64,000 bases of DNA from Photobacterium lipolyticum. Lineage in GTDB: Bacteria; Pseudomonadota; Gammaproteobacteria; Enterobacterales; Vibrionaceae. The notes beneath the pieces are model-generated. The model searched no databases. It had not been told where the DNA came from and saw only the letters and a list, made by a program, of their open reading frames with translations. A program made the translations under genes and the position numbers. How positions within the stretch are numbered: the stretch's first letter is position 1; each line of letters begins with the position of its first letter. The stretch covers positions 1 to 64,000 of the forward strand of contig NZ_PYMC01000010.1 of assembly GCF_003026475.1 (NCBI RefSeq). Direction: 5' to 3'. Positions 29,532 to 40,096 of this stretch are shown piece after piece.

Positions 29532-29864
29532 TTACTGAGGAATGTCACTGTTTTCAGAAACGCTCTCAGTTTTATCTACAATCTGTTCCGTTGCTGGGGC
29601 ACTTAGCTCTTCCCAGCCACTCTTCTCTGCTGCTTGCTTAGCACTCATGTTGCCAAGAACCAGACTGATGACGAAGAATGTTGTCGCACAAATTGCTGTC
29701 ATTCGGGTTAAGAAATTTCCAGAGCCGCTAGCACCGAACAATGTTCCAGAAGCGCCAGCCCCAAATGAAGCTCCCATATCTGCGCCTTTACCTTGCTGAA
29801 CCAAAACGAGGCCAATAACACCAAGCGCAGCCAACAGATAAATCACAAGTAGAATTTCGTACAT
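29532..29864 (-). CDS. secG: Protein-export membrane protein SecG
   Basis: A 110-aa subunit of the SecYEG translocon. Two transmembrane helices (MYEILLVIYLLAALGVIGLVLV and AICATTFFVISLVLG) flank the conserved QQGKGADMGASFGAG loop. The ATG at 29864 is preceded by AGGTGG five bases upstream; a GTG three codons earlier overlaps that ribosome-binding site and is rejected. The C-terminal tail is acidic. Confidence 0.95.
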   Translation of the reverse strand: MYEILLVIYLLAALGVIGLVLVQQGKGADMGASFGAGASGTLFGASGSGNFLTRMTAICATTFFVISLVLGNMSAKQAAEKSGWEELSAPATEQIVDKTESVSENSDIPQ

Positions 29865-30068
29865 GGGTTCCACCTATGTCCATATTGTTGTGCCGGCTTT
29901 GCTAAAGCAGCGCCAGCGCTCTCCCGCAATTTAGGAGCGGAGGAATATTAGCGAATGCTTGCTGCAGTGACAAGTAAAATCTCACCAAATAGTTAATTAG
30001 GCGAACCACTTGAACAAGTTTTAAGCAAAACCGGCAACAAGGTAACCATTTAATCTAATAGTTGCAGA

Positions 30069-31406
30069 CTAACAGTTATCTTTAACTGCCTGAGCGATTT
30101 CCAGTGCATATTCTTTAACCGAAGCGCTATCTTCGCCTTCAACCATAACGCGAATTAATGGCTCTGTGCCCGACTTGCGCAACAAGACACGTCCGCTATC
30201 ACCCAGTTTCTCTTCAACCGCTTCTTTAGCGGCGATAACCGCCTCAGATTCCAACGGATTACCATTCCCTTTAAAACGTACATTTTCCAGCACCTGAGGG
30301 AACATTTTCATGCCATCACACAGCTCCTTCAGTGTCATCTTGCTATCGACTATCGATGCCATCACTTGCAAGCCTGCAACAATGCCGTCACCGGTCGTGA
30401 TTTTATCCAGTAGAATAACATGACCTGAATTTTCAGCACCGATCAACCAGTTTTGCTTTTGCAGCTCTTCCATCACATAGCGATCGCCAACTTTAGAGCG
30501 AACAAACGGAATCCCGAGGTTCTTAAGCGCAACTTCCATACCCAGGTTAGTCATCAGGGTACCAACCACACCGCCTTTCAATTCACCACGACGCAGGGCG
30601 TCACGGGCAATAATATAGGCAATCTGATCACCGTCGACCTTATTCCCTTCGCCATCAACCATGATCACGCGGTCGCCATCGCCATCTAAAGCAATACCGA
30701 AGTCAGCTTTTTCTTCCAGTACTTTTGCTTGCAGTGCACCAACATCTGTCGCACCTACCTGATGGTTGATATTGGTGCCATTTGGCTCACAACCAATTTC
30801 AACCACATTCGCGCCAAGTTCACGCAACACTTTAGGGGCAATGTGATAAGTAGCGCCATGGGCGCAGTCGACCACAATATTAAGTCCCGACAGGTTCATA
30901 TCATGTGGGAAGGTGCTTTTACAAAATTCAATGTAACGGCCTGCCGCATCGACAATTCGCATCGCTTTGCCGAGTTGGGCTGACTCAACACAAGTCAGCG
31001 GCTTTTCGATCTCAGCTTCGATGGCCAGTTCCACGTCATCGGGTAACTTGGTACCTTCTGAAGAGAAAAATTTAATACCGTTATCGTAGTAAGGATTGTG
31101 AGAGGCCGAAATCACGATACCTGCTTCGGCGCGGAATGTGCGCGTCAGATAGGCAACCGCCGGGGTCGGCATCGGGCCGGTAAAGGCCGCCTGCAACCCC
31201 GCGGCAGCAAGCCCGGCTTCAAGTGCTGATTCCAGCATATAACCCGATATACGGGTGTCTTTGCCAATCAGTACTTTTTTTGTGCCGGTCTGCGATAACA
31301 CGCGACCCGCGGCCCAGCCTAGTTTCAGCACAAACTCCGGCGTAATAGGCCCTTCACCAACCAAACCACGAATACCATCGGTACCAAAATACTTACGTTC
31401 AGCCAT
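30069..31406 (-). CDS. glmM: Phosphoglucosamine mutase
   Basis: A 445-aa enzyme that converts glucosamine-6-phosphate to glucosamine-1-phosphate for UDP-GlcNAc, peptidoglycan and LPS synthesis. The phosphoserine loop [17 protein letters not shown], the Mg2+ loop DGDGDR and the sugar-binding GEnSGH (GAENSGHV) are intact. The N-terminus [14 protein letters not shown] matches. It follows folP, as in most gammaproteobacteria. Confidence 0.98.
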   Translation of the reverse strand: MAERKYFGTDGIRGLVGEGPITPEFVLKLGWAAGRVLSQTGTKKVLIGKDTRISGYMLESALEAGLAAAGLQAAFTGPMPTPAVAYLTRTFRAEAGIVISASHNPYYDNGIKFFSSEGTKLPDDVELAIEAEIEKPLTCVESAQLGKAMRIVDAAGRYIEFCKSTFPHDMNLSGLNIVVDCAHGATYHIAPKVLRELGANVVEIGCEPNGTNINHQVGATDVGALQAKVLEEKADFGIALDGDGDRVIMVDGEGNKVDGDQIAYIIARDALRRGELKGGVVGTLMTNLGMEVALKNLGIPFVRSKVGDRYVMEELQKQNWLIGAENSGHVILLDKITTGDGIVAGLQVMASIVDSKMTLKELCDGMKMFPQVLENVRFKGNGNPLESEAVIAAKEAVEEKLGDSGRVLLRKSGTEPLIRVMVEGEDSASVKEYALEIAQAVKDNC

Positions 31407-31484
31407 TAATAGCTCCTAGCAATTTATTGTAATTTTCTCTGCAACCTTTCTGCAATAATCGTTGTTATCGCATTCAGGCAACAA

Positions 31485-32321
31485 TTATAATTTTTCTTGT
31501 TCCAATGTCATTTTGCACACTTTCAGCACATCAACCGTTTCTTGGGCATCGTGAACGCGGATAATCTGCGCGCCTTTCATTGCCGCAATCGTGGCGCACG
31601 CTAAACTCCCGGCGAGGCATTCAGCAGGCTGTTTGTTTAACAGTTTAAAAATCATCGATTTTCGTGACATACCGACTAATAGCGGTAAGCGAAATTGATG
31701 AAACTTATCGAGATGTGCTAACAACTGATAATTATGTTCGAGGGTTTTACCGAAACCGTACCCTGGATCAAGTAGCAACTGCTCGCGACGGATGCCTGCG
31801 TTTTCGCACGCTTGTACCCGTTCTGCAAGAAATTCACTGACATCTGTGATCAGATCGTCATAATGCGGCTGCGTTTGCATTGTACGCGGCTGACCTTGCA
31901 TATGCATCAAACAAATAGGCACATTTGCCTTTGCTGCGGCCTCTAATGCCCCAGGATCTTGTAACGCACGCACATCATTGATCAAATCAGCGCCCGCCAT
32001 AACAGCTTCTGTCATAACTTGGGCTTTACTGGTATCAATTGAAACCCAGCAGTCAAACCGCTGCCGAATAGCTTCAATCACCGGGACAACACGCTCGAGT
32101 TCTTGTGCTAGAACGACATCGGATGCACCCGGCCGGGTCGATTCACCGCCGATATCAATAATGCTGGTTCCCGCGGTAAGCATCGCATCGACATGTCGTA
32201 ATGCTTGATCGAATTGATTGAATTTTCCACCATCTGAAAATGAATCAGGGGTAACATTTAAAATACCCATAGCATGAGGATAAGAGAGATCGAGTGTTTT
32301 TTCTTTGCTAGTCAAAATCAC
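31485..32321 (-). CDS. folP: Dihydropteroate synthase
   Basis: A 278-aa folate-pathway enzyme that condenses p-aminobenzoate with dihydropterin pyrophosphate; the sulfonamide target. Signatures GILNVTPDSFSDGG and GGESTRPG, the ISIDTS-like SIDTSKA, and DPGYGFGKT are all present. It lies between ftsH and glmM. Nothing in the sequence marks it as a mobile sul-type variant. Confidence 0.97.
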   Translation of the reverse strand: MILTSKEKTLDLSYPHAMGILNVTPDSFSDGGKFNQFDQALRHVDAMLTAGTSIIDIGGESTRPGASDVVLAQELERVVPVIEAIRQRFDCWVSIDTSKAQVMTEAVMAGADLINDVRALQDPGALEAAAKANVPICLMHMQGQPRTMQTQPHYDDLITDVSEFLAERVQACENAGIRREQLLLDPGYGFGKTLEHNYQLLAHLDKFHQFRLPLLVGMSRKSMIFKLLNKQPAECLAGSLACATIAAMKGAQIIRVHDAQETVDVLKVCKMTLEQEKL

Positions 32322-32349
32322 GAATCAAGACTCCATGATAATTTGAATA

Positions 32350-32380
32350 AAAAAAAACCCCGACACAAGTTCGGGGCTTT
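32350..32380 (-). terminator. Terminator of ftsH
   Basis: Minus-strand CCCCGA–ACTTGTG–TCGGGG followed by nine T. It stands between ftsH and folP, so folP needs read-through or its own promoter. Confidence 0.88.
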
Positions 32381-32397
32381 AATCGTTTAAAGGGCAA

Positions 32398-34341
32398 TTA
32401 AGCTTGTGGCTTATCGTCTTCTTTTGGTTGTTCTGACTCAGTGGCCTCGGCAGCCGCTGGCGTATCGTCAGCTTTGCTGTCGTCTGAATCAGTTGATGCT
32501 TTTAACGTATCGTCAGTATCACCCCAGCCTTTCGGTGCACGGATTTCTGCCTTACGCGCCATCAGATCATCAATCTGACCAGCATCAATCGTTTCGTACT
32601 TCATCAACGCATCTTTCATGGCATGCATGATATCCATGTTCTGAGACAGGATTTCACGTGCACGCTCATAGTTGCGGTCAATCAGAGCACGAACTTCATT
32701 GTCAATTGCGCGAGCAGTATCATCAGACATATGTTTGGTCTGTGTTACCGAGCGACCCAGGAATACTTCACCTTCATCTTCAGCATAAAGTACCGGCCCC
32801 ATCTTTTCAGAAAAGCCCCACTGGGTAACCATCTTACGTGCAATATCAGTTGCACGCTCAATGTCATTTGAAGCACCGGTCGATACTTTATTTGCACCGT
32901 AGATCAACTCTTCAGCCAAGCGGCCACCGTAAAGGCTAGAAAGCATCGACTCCAGGAATTCGCGTGAGTGGCTAACACGATCTTGCTCAGGCAAGTACAT
33001 GGTGACACCCAACGCACGACCACGTGGAATAATTGATACTTTATAGACAGGATCATGATCCGGAACCAAACGACCAATAATCGCGTGACCCGCCTCGTGA
33101 TATGCCGTCGATTCTTTCTGCTCTTCAGACATAACCATCGACTTGCGCTCTGCGCCCATCATGATTTTGTCTTTAGCCAGTTCAAATTCCACCATTGAAA
33201 CGACACGCTTGTTACCACGAGCGGCAAACAGTGCGGCTTCATTAACTAAGTTTGCTAAATCAGCACCAGAGAAACCCGGAGTACCACGCGCAATCAGAGA
33301 CGGTTCAACATCATTTTCTAATGGAACTTTACGCATGTGAACTTTCAGGATCTGCTCTCGACCACGAACATCGGGCAAGCCAACCACAACCTGACGGTCA
33401 AAACGACCAGGACGAAGTAAGGCTGGATCCAATACGTCAGGACGGTTCGTTGCGGCGATAACGATAATACCTTCGTTACCTTCAAAACCATCCATTTCAA
33501 CCAACAACTGGTTCAGGGTTTGCTCACGCTCATCATGACCACCACCGACACCAGCACCACGCTGACGACCTACTGCATCGATTTCATCGATAAAGATAAT
33601 ACAAGGCGCAGATTTCTTCGCTTGCTCAAACATGTCACGGACACGGGACGCACCCACACCAACGAACATTTCAACAAAGTCAGAACCAGAGATAGTAAAG
33701 AACGGTACTTTTGCTTCACCGGCAATTGCTTTTGCCAATAACGTTTTACCCGTACCTGGAGGACCAACCAGCAAGATACCGGTAGGTATTTTACCGCCCA
33801 GCTTCTGGAAACGGCTTGGATCACGTAAATAATCGACCAGCTCTTTAACGTCTTCTTTGGCTTCATCACAACCGGCAACATCGCTGAAGGTTGTTTTAAT
33901 CTGGTCTTCACTCATCATACGCGCTTTCGATTTACCGAACGACATGGCGCCTTTGCCACCACCGCCCTGCATTTGACGCATAAAGAATATCCAGACACCA
34001 ATTAGAAGCAGCATCGGGAACCAAGAGATGAAGATAGAAGCAAGTAAGCTTGGCTCTTCCGGTGGTGTACCCAATACTTTCACATTAGCGTTGATCAGGT
34101 CGTCTAACAGTTTCTGATCGTTGTAAACAGGTAGGTAAGTGACGTATCGCGTGTTGTCACGCTTAAATACGGTGATTTCACGCTCATTGAATCGTGCTTC
34201 CCTTATCTGATCCTGACCGATTTCACGGACGAACGTCGTATAATCGACTTGACGGCCAGCACTATCACTGGGACCGAAGCTCTGAAATACAGACATCAGA
34301 ACCACAGCGATAACCAACCACAAAATCAAGTTTTTTGCCAT
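32398..34341 (-). CDS. ftsH: ATP-dependent zinc metalloprotease FtsH
   Basis: A 647-aa hexameric inner-membrane AAA+ protease for quality control and regulated turnover (for example LpxC and sigma-32 in E. coli). Start [19 protein letters not shown] is identical to the E. coli N-terminus; about 29 codons of open frame upstream are ignored. Two membrane helices flank a periplasmic domain. Walker A GPPGTGKT, Walker [14 protein letters not shown] region [19 protein letters not shown] and zinc motif HEAGH are intact. The tail is acidic and low in complexity. Confidence 0.98.
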   Translation of the reverse strand: MAKNLILWLVIAVVLMSVFQSFGPSDSAGRQVDYTTFVREIGQDQIREARFNEREITVFKRDNTRYVTYLPVYNDQKLLDDLINANVKVLGTPPEEPSLLASIFISWFPMLLLIGVWIFFMRQMQGGGGKGAMSFGKSKARMMSEDQIKTTFSDVAGCDEAKEDVKELVDYLRDPSRFQKLGGKIPTGILLVGPPGTGKTLLAKAIAGEAKVPFFTISGSDFVEMFVGVGASRVRDMFEQAKKSAPCIIFIDEIDAVGRQRGAGVGGGHDEREQTLNQLLVEMDGFEGNEGIIVIAATNRPDVLDPALLRPGRFDRQVVVGLPDVRGREQILKVHMRKVPLENDVEPSLIARGTPGFSGADLANLVNEAALFAARGNKRVVSMVEFELAKDKIMMGAERKSMVMSEEQKESTAYHEAGHAIIGRLVPDHDPVYKVSIIPRGRALGVTMYLPEQDRVSHSREFLESMLSSLYGGRLAEELIYGANKVSTGASNDIERATDIARKMVTQWGFSEKMGPVLYAEDEGEVFLGRSVTQTKHMSDDTARAIDNEVRALIDRNYERAREILSQNMDIMHAMKDALMKYETIDAGQIDDLMARKAEIRAPKGWGDTDDTLKASTDSDDSKADDTPAAAEATESEQPKEDDKPQA

Positions 34342-34390
34342 GTCACTCAAGGTGTTAGCCTCGCAATCACTTAAAGATGGATGTAGAGTA

Positions 34391-35020
34391 CTACAGTTTG
34401 TAACCTGTAGCCACAATGTAGACCTCACGAGAGCGATCTCGGGATGAGTCTGGTTTACGGATTTTCACCACTTTGAACATGCTTCGAATCTCAGCTAAGT
34501 ACTGATCAAAGCCTTCCCCTTGGAAAACTTTTACCGCAAAGCTGCCATTCGGCGCAAGTACTTGTCGACACATATCTAATGCTAGTTCAACAAGATACAT
34601 TGCTCTAGGTTGGTCTGATGCAAGATTGCCACTCATGTTAGGTGCCATATCCGAAAGTACCACATCCACCATATCGGGTTGAATACGTTCTAACAATGCA
34701 TCTAACACAGCTTCTTCTCGGAAATCACCTTGCAGGAAGCTCACACCTGGCAGTGAATCCATCGCCAGAATATCACAGGCAATAACCTGACCACTATCCC
34801 CAACAATCTCTGCCGCATACTGAGACCAACCACCAGGTGCAGCACCAAGATCGACCACAGTCATGCCGGGTTTAAGCAATTTATCTTTGTTCTGAATTTC
34901 TTCAATTTTGAAGATAGCGCGAGAGCGATAGCCCTTTTTTTGCGCCTCCAGAACATATTTATCATCAAAATGTTCTTTCAACCAACGACCAGAGCTGGCT
35001 GATTGTTTCTTTCTACTCAT
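34391..35020 (-). CDS. rlmE: 23S rRNA (uridine-2'-O)-methyltransferase RlmE
   Basis: A 209-aa SAM-dependent methyltransferase (FtsJ/RrmJ) that methylates U2552 in the 23S rRNA A-loop. SAM motif [15 protein letters not shown]; catalytic K–D–K–E residues are carried by [28 protein letters not shown] and the late Arg/Glu region. It lies just upstream of ftsH as in E. coli. Confidence 0.97.
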   Translation of the reverse strand: MSRKKQSASSGRWLKEHFDDKYVLEAQKKGYRSRAIFKIEEIQNKDKLLKPGMTVVDLGAAPGGWSQYAAEIVGDSGQVIACDILAMDSLPGVSFLQGDFREEAVLDALLERIQPDMVDVVLSDMAPNMSGNLASDQPRAMYLVELALDMCRQVLAPNGSFAVKVFQGEGFDQYLAEIRSMFKVVKIRKPDSSRDRSREVYIVATGYKL

Positions 35021-35160
35021 GCTTTACCTAATGAGTTGCCGTATCTGTTAAGTATACTTCGGTAGCGGAATAGCCACACATACTAAACAAATTAGTCTTC
35101 TAGCCAAGATGGCGTTAGAATGACACGTTTTCAACCCTTGTAATAAAAAATAGAGCCACA

Positions 35161-35457
35161 ATGAATCTAAGCACCAAACAGAAGCAATACCTGAAAGGCC
35201 TTGCTCACAACCTGAAACCTGTAGTCCTGATGGGTGCAAACGGCTTAACTGAAGCAGTTCTGGCCGAAATCGAAATTGCACTAAATCACCACGAGCTTAT
35301 CAAGGTCAAGGTTGCAACGGAAGAGCGCGAAACCAAGGTATTGATCGTAGACGCAATTATTCGTGAAACTAAAGCAGAAAAAGTACAGGTCATCGGTAAA
35401 ACACTGGTGCTGTACCGTCCAAGCGAAGAGCGAAAAATCGAGCTACCTCGCAAATAA
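35161..35457 (+). CDS. yhbY: CRM-domain ribosome assembly RNA-binding protein YhbY
   Basis: A 98-aa stand-alone CRM domain. It carries LKGLAHNLKPVVLMGANGLTEAV with the GxxG-like loop, and ALNHHELIKVKV. YhbY associates with pre-50S particles. It is divergent from rlmE across 140 bases that must hold both promoters, and is followed by a strong terminator. Confidence 0.95.
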   Translation: MNLSTKQKQYLKGLAHNLKPVVLMGANGLTEAVLAEIEIALNHHELIKVKVATEERETKVLIVDAIIRETKAEKVQVIGKTLVLYRPSEERKIELPRK

Positions 35458-35483
35458 AAAAGGCCGCCGATGCGGCCTTTTTT
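35456..35483. terminator. Terminator after yhbY
   Basis: AAAAAAGGCCGC–CGAT–GCGGCCTTTTTT, starting at the yhbY stop codon. Symmetrical, so it may also stop greA transcription from the other side. A second palindrome AATTGTTA/TAACAATT lies at 35550–35572 nearer greA. Confidence 0.92.
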
Positions 35484-35590
35484 ACGTTTCACTTTTGCTC
35501 ACTAAAGCCTGTGGCATGGTTCGCTTTATATACATCAAAGTCACCGCTAAATTGTTACACTTGTTAACAATTCAGTCAGTATCACGTTTG

Positions 35591-36064
35591 CTAGATGTAT
35601 TGAACTTGTTCAATCTCAAACTCTTTTGTCCCACCCGGCGTGACAATCGATACTTCATCGCCTTCAAGCTTACCAATCAAACCACGCGCAATGGGTGAAT
35701 TAACCGAGATGCGATTTTGCTTAATATTCGCCTCATCGTCACCGACAATACGGTAAGTAATTTCTTCTTCGGTATCGATATCGATCAAATTGACGGTTAC
35801 ACCAAAAATGACTTTGCCCGTATTTTTCATTTTCGTCACGTCAATGACCTGCGCAACAGACAATTTATATTCAATGTCACGGATCTGAGCTTCACAAATG
35901 CCTTGTTCTTCACGTGCGGCATGGTATTCAGCATTCTCTTTTAAATCACCCAACTCACGCGCTTCACCAATCGCCTTTGAAATAATAGGGCGACGCTTCA
36001 TCAATACCTCGAGCTCTTCACGCAGCTTTTTTTCGCCACGTACAGTCATTGGAACCTTTTCCAT
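35591..36064 (-). CDS. greA: Transcription elongation factor GreA
   Basis: A 157-aa factor that stimulates transcript cleavage by stalled RNA polymerase. The N-terminal coiled coil ([37 protein letters not shown] region) carries the two acidic tip residues; the C-terminal FKBP-like domain has [18 protein letters not shown]-type sequence ([11 protein letters not shown]). Start [10 protein letters not shown] at 36064 matches the family; a 13-codon upstream extension does not. Confidence 0.96.
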   Translation of the reverse strand: MEKVPMTVRGEKKLREELEVLMKRRPIISKAIGEARELGDLKENAEYHAAREEQGICEAQIRDIEYKLSVAQVIDVTKMKNTGKVIFGVTVNLIDIDTEEEITYRIVGDDEANIKQNRISVNSPIARGLIGKLEGDEVSIVTPGGTKEFEIEQVQYI

Positions 36065-36551
36065 AAATATTATTACCTCAGTACCCCAAAAAGCGCTCGC
36101 CACTTTTTGAGTAAAAAAAGCCAGCCCAGCCTCAGCTGAACTAACACAGTGAAATAGGATTACAGATCATTTTAAACAAAGATGACCAAGAGATCACCCT
36201 AGAAACGAATTCTTACCAAAGACCACTCCCCCCCTTCATTAGCATAATAATGCCATATAAAGATGTGTATTAAGTCACAAATTAATTCAATATTACAATT
36301 TCCGTCCACTGCGAAAATATCAACAAAGTCTAAATACAACTAAACCAAATAGTCGACAAGGAACTTTAATAAATCTGCATAACCACCTGATTTGAAAGTA
36401 AAAGCAACATCAATAGTTAGCAAACCTTATTCCTCCAAAGTATTTTTCAGTTTTTTTTACTAACTGTTTTCAAATTAGTTCAGTAAAAAGAACATCATGC
36501 ATTTAGATTTGAAATGCATCCAATAAAAAAATTCAAAAAGGGATTCGGCAA
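36065..36551 (+). promoter_or_regulatory. Long AT-rich leader/promoter region of the porin gene
   Basis: About 490 bases with no gene between divergent greA and the porin gene. Close to the porin start there are two stems: TTTTTACT…AGTAAAAA (about 36455–36490) and a perfect ATGCATTT–AGATTTG–AAATGCAT hairpin (36497–36519), 30 bases before the ATG. An AGGGATT ribosome-binding site follows. Such a structured leader fits control of porin mRNA stability, for instance by small RNAs. I could not identify a convincing -35/-10 pair. Confidence 0.5.
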
Positions 36552-37472
36552 ATGAACAAGAACCTAATTGCTTTAGCAGTAGCAGCAGCAACTCTTTCTG
36601 GCGCAGCAACCGCGGCAGAAGTTTACTCAGATGAAACATCTAGCCTAGCAGTAGGCGGTCGTTTCGAAGCACGCGGCGTACTAGAAGACAGCGACGTAAC
36701 AGATGCAACCCGTGTACGTGTCAATATCGCGGGTAAAACAGACATTACAGACAACTTCTACGGCCTTGGTTTCTTCGAAAAAGAATTCCAAAGTGATGAC
36801 AGCGCCGACGACGAAACACGTTACGCTTACGCTGGGGTTGGTAGCCAATACGGTCAGCTAGTATACGGTAAAGCCGATGGCTCTCTGGGCATGCTAACTG
36901 ACTTCACTGATATCATGGCTTATCACGGCAACGAAGCGGGTGGCAAGCTTGACGCTGGCGACCGTACAAGCAACAACCTGAGCTACGTAGGTTCTTTCGA
37001 CAACCTGACGGTTAAAGCTAACTACGTTTTCGATGACGGCGCTGACACTGATGGCTACACTGTCGGTGCAATGTACGTGCTAGATATGGGTCTGGGCTTC
37101 GGTGCAGGTTACGGTGAACAAGCTCAGGGCCTAAACACTAAGGACGCAAAACAGGCGTTCACCGCAGTTTCTTACACCATCGGTGATCTATATGTAGCGG
37201 GTCTGTACCAAGATGCAGAATACGCTAACGGCGTTGACGGTGACTCGCGCGGTTACGAATTTGCCGCGGCTTACACTATCGATAAATTGGTAATGTCTGC
37301 AACGTATAACTACCTTGAAGACAAAGAAGCAAATGAAGATCTTGCTGATGCAATTGCAGTAGACGCAACATACTACTTCAACAAGAACTTCCGTACTTAC
37401 GCTTCTTATAAGTTCGAACAGCTTGATAACCAAGACGACGAGTTCGTACTGGGTGCACGTTACGACTTCTAA
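36552..37472 (+). CDS. ompU: OmpU-like outer-membrane porin
   Basis: A 306-aa Gram-negative porin with a signal peptide MNKNLIALAVAAATLSGAATA and a C-terminal Phe (LGARYDF) required for outer-membrane assembly. Alternating beta strands and the sequence GLGFFEKEF…YAYAGVGSQYGQLVYGK…GMLTDFTDIMAYHGN follow the Vibrio OmpU pattern. It lies between greA and dacB, as ompU does in V. cholerae. It is about 30 residues shorter than V. cholerae OmpU, mainly in loop regions. Codon use is strongly biased, as expected of a highly expressed gene. Confidence 0.9.
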   Translation: MNKNLIALAVAAATLSGAATAAEVYSDETSSLAVGGRFEARGVLEDSDVTDATRVRVNIAGKTDITDNFYGLGFFEKEFQSDDSADDETRYAYAGVGSQYGQLVYGKADGSLGMLTDFTDIMAYHGNEAGGKLDAGDRTSNNLSYVGSFDNLTVKANYVFDDGADTDGYTVGAMYVLDMGLGFGAGYGEQAQGLNTKDAKQAFTAVSYTIGDLYVAGLYQDAEYANGVDGDSRGYEFAAAYTIDKLVMSATYNYLEDKEANEDLADAIAVDATYYFNKNFRTYASYKFEQLDNQDDEFVLGARYDF

Positions 37473-37502
37473 TCCCCCTTGGATTAAAAGCACAACTTGC
37501 TA

Positions 37503-37537
37503 AAAAAGGCGCAGATCTTCGGGTCGGCGCCTTTTTG
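37503..37537 (+). terminator. Terminator of the porin gene
   Basis: AAAAAGGCGC and GCGCCTTTTT arms enclosing a TCTTCGGG-type inner loop; 30 bases after the porin stop. Confidence 0.88.
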
Positions 37538-37579
37538 CTATACAGCCTTTTTACTATAAAATACATCCATTATCTTTCG

Positions 37580-39019
37580 ATGGCCGTTAACTTGATGTTT
37601 CGCGCACTCCCTTTACGCCTTTTACCTCTACTTCTCAGCTTGCTGCTCAACCAGCCGGTACTGGCAAACTTTTCCCCTCAGCAAGCTATCAACCGATTAC
37701 CCATCGGTCATGATGCAGCCCTGTTAGTTGCCGACCCATTAACGGGCAAAATCGTCTACGCCCAACGGGAAAACCAGTTTCAGCCGCCAGCCAGCACCCA
37801 AAAACTGGTCACCGCGCTGGCAGCCAAACTTTTCTTCGATACTGATTTCCGCTTTAGCACAGATTTAGAACTGAAAGATAAGGATGTCATCATACGTTTT
37901 AGTGGCGATCCGACATTTTCCCGCCAGCAACTGGCCATGCTGCTTACACAGCTGAAAAAAAACAAACAATCTCTTCTTAAGGGAAATATTATCCTTAACG
38001 GCTCGGTATTTAGCGGCTACGAACGTGCCCCGGGCTGGCCATGGGATATTCTCGGGGTATGCTACAGTGCACCCTCAAGCAGCATTTCACTTGAGCACAA
38101 CTGCGTACAAGGCGCGTTGTACAGCGACAACGAGCTGGGTCAGCTTACCCGGGTTAACGTACCAGCCCACCAGCCAATCAAAGTCAGCAGCGATGCACGG
38201 ATTGTCAGTAAAGAGCAGCAAAAAGCGCGCTACTGCGACTTAACGCTAACAGCCGATAACAGCAACGGTTACCAGCTAAGTGGGTGCTTACCTAAGCGTG
38301 ACAAGCCCCTGCCGCTTAACTTCGCGGTACAGAACACGGTTGACTACACGGCAGCGGTTATTCGCAGTGAACTGAAACGAGCCGGGATCCGTTTTAACGG
38401 TGAAATACTGCGTGATGATCAGGCGAGCGGTAAGCGCATCGCCCGCCACGGTTCAGAACCGCTACATATACTGATCGACACCATGGTCAGAGAGTCGGAC
38501 AACCTGATTGCCGATAACCTGGCCAAAACCCTCGGCCACCATTATTTCAGCCGACCGGGTACCTTCAATAACGGTATTGCAGCCATAAAAGCCATCTTAA
38601 ATGATAAGGCGGGGATCGATTTAAGCCAGGCGGTACTGGTTGACGGCTCAGGACTCTCGCGCAACAACCGCCTTACTGCAACTCAAATGATGGAAGTGGT
38701 TACTTACCTTTACCAGCATGACAAGCAGCTGGGACTTCTTACAACCCTGCCGGTCAGCGGCCAAAGTGGAACTCTGCGCTACCGCCAGAGCATTCGCCAC
38801 CAGCCCCTGAAAGGTAACATTGCCGCCAAAAGTGGTTCACTGTACGGCACCCATAACCTGGCCGGTATGATGACGACAAAATCGGGGAAAAAGCTGCTAT
38901 TTGTCCAGATGGTGGCTAATTACCACCCAGAACAAAAAGCGGAAGATGCGCCGAAAACCGCACCGCCGATAGAGGCGTTTGAGCGGAAGTTATATCGGGC
39001 GTTGTACGAGAGTTTCTAG
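37580..39019 (+). CDS. dacB: D-alanyl-D-alanine carboxypeptidase/endopeptidase PBP4
   Basis: A periplasmic class C penicillin-binding protein of 479 aa that trims or cleaves peptidoglycan cross-links. Active-site motifs are SxxK in PASTQK, SxN in RESDNLIADN and KTG as AKSGSLYG. The signal peptide is LLPLLLSLLLNQPVLA. The start is uncertain: ATG at 37580 (MAVNLMFRA) or 37595 (MFRALPLRLL), neither with a strong ribosome-binding site; readings starting inside the terminator are rejected. Confidence 0.93.
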   Translation: MAVNLMFRALPLRLLPLLLSLLLNQPVLANFSPQQAINRLPIGHDAALLVADPLTGKIVYAQRENQFQPPASTQKLVTALAAKLFFDTDFRFSTDLELKDKDVIIRFSGDPTFSRQQLAMLLTQLKKNKQSLLKGNIILNGSVFSGYERAPGWPWDILGVCYSAPSSSISLEHNCVQGALYSDNELGQLTRVNVPAHQPIKVSSDARIVSKEQQKARYCDLTLTADNSNGYQLSGCLPKRDKPLPLNFAVQNTVDYTAAVIRSELKRAGIRFNGEILRDDQASGKRIARHGSEPLHILIDTMVRESDNLIADNLAKTLGHHYFSRPGTFNNGIAAIKAILNDKAGIDLSQAVLVDGSGLSRNNRLTATQMMEVVTYLYQHDKQLGLLTTLPVSGQSGTLRYRQSIRHQPLKGNIAAKSGSLYGTHNLAGMMTTKSGKKLLFVQMVANYHPEQKAEDAPKTAPPIEAFERKLYRALYESF

Positions 39020-39247
39020 GGGCGGGAGACGAGTATTTCTAGGGGCGAGCGACGAGTGGCGAGTTAATTAAACTCGGCACTCGTTTATGGTCCTGGGGTC
39101 CTGGGGTCCTGCAAGCAGCCTCTCAGAGCCTCGAAAAGGAGCCAAGCTTTGGCTCTTTCTCGAAACTCAAACCTAGGAACTCAACACGGCTTCTCCATAG
39201 GCCCAGGGCCATAGAACCTCAGGATCACAGGGCCGCTCTTCCCGCTT
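39020..39247 (+). repeat. Intergenic repeat: GGTCCTGG array and tail homologous to the 22634 element
   Basis: Left part (39010–39085) has repeats of GAGTNTTTCTAGGGGCG and GACGAGTGGCGAGT. At 39089–39110 there are three units GGTCCTGG/GGTCCTGG/GGTCCTGC, one base different from the 22634 array unit, then a tail to 39247 that shares many blocks with 22762–22887. An inner hairpin GAGCCAA–GCT–TTGGCTC is visible near 39138. It ends at the stop codon of the mgtE-family gene, as the other copy ends near the truB stop. Confidence 0.85.
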
Positions 39248-40096
39248 TTAAGCTAATCCCAGCATCCAGTTCACCGTGGTGAAATAAATCATCATCCCGG
39301 TGATATCGACCACCGATGCCAGTACCGGGCTCACCAGTACCGCCGGATCCAACCGACAGGCTCTTGCTATCATCGGCAGCACACCACCGATACTGGTAGA
39401 AAGCACGACCTGAAATGATATCGCCATGCCAATCGCCAAGGCGATATGTTTGAGATCCATCCCGATAGGCAGTACTGTACTGTCGCTAAATATCATTACC
39501 CGACCGACAACCACGAGTGCTAATACTGCTGCAATAACAATAGCAACCCGGAACTCTTTCCATAAAACAGCGAGCCAGTCCCGACAGCGTATCTCCTCCA
39601 TCGCGAGCGCCCTGACGACCAAGGTTGCGGCTTGCGATCCAGTATTACCACCCGCAGCAGCAATCACCGGCATATAGATCGCGAGTAGCACTAACTGGCT
39701 TAACGTATCTTCATAGTGAGAGATAATTAAGCCGGACACAATGCCTAGCAATGCTAAACCAACGATCCAGCCAATACGCTCTCGCACATGGCTCATCACG
39801 CTATTTTGCAAGTAGTGCCCTGCAGGTTCGGCCTCAGAGCACATAAGGCCGAGGCCACTCGCCAAATGACGCATACGCAACTGTTCATCCATTTCATCTA
39901 ACCTATCAAGCAGGTTCTGTACATGACGGAGCGGACATTCATGAAGGACGGCAATCGCTTCGGAAATTGGCATAACAGCCAACAATTTAGCTTGCTCATC
40001 AAACGTGTACTTCAAAAAAGCATTTCGTGCGGCCAGAATATCACTCTGACCATAGTTTTCAGTTGCAGCCTCTGCTACATAGTTCATTACCGCCAT
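39248..40096 (-). CDS. Short MgtE/SLC41-family divalent cation (Mg2+) transporter
   Basis: A 282-aa protein with a short cytosolic N-terminal helical segment and about five membrane helices forming the MgtE pore domain. The pore signature PVIAAAGGNTGSQAATLVVRALA and the late SPVLASVVDITGMMIYF are clear. The CBS domains of full-length MgtE are absent and the N domain is reduced (about 100 aa). The start at 40096 is set by GGGAG eight bases upstream; a longer in-frame reading reaches 40192 but has no homology. A structured leader with a small ORF precedes it. Mg2+ is the expected substrate; Co2+ or others are possible. Confidence 0.85.
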   Translation of the reverse strand: MAVMNYVAEAATENYGQSDILAARNAFLKYTFDEQAKLLAVMPISEAIAVLHECPLRHVQNLLDRLDEMDEQLRMRHLASGLGLMCSEAEPAGHYLQNSVMSHVRERIGWIVGLALLGIVSGLIISHYEDTLSQLVLLAIYMPVIAAAGGNTGSQAATLVVRALAMEEIRCRDWLAVLWKEFRVAIVIAAVLALVVVGRVMIFSDSTVLPIGMDLKHIALAIGMAISFQVVLSTSIGGVLPMIARACRLDPAVLVSPVLASVVDITGMMIYFTTVNWMLGLA

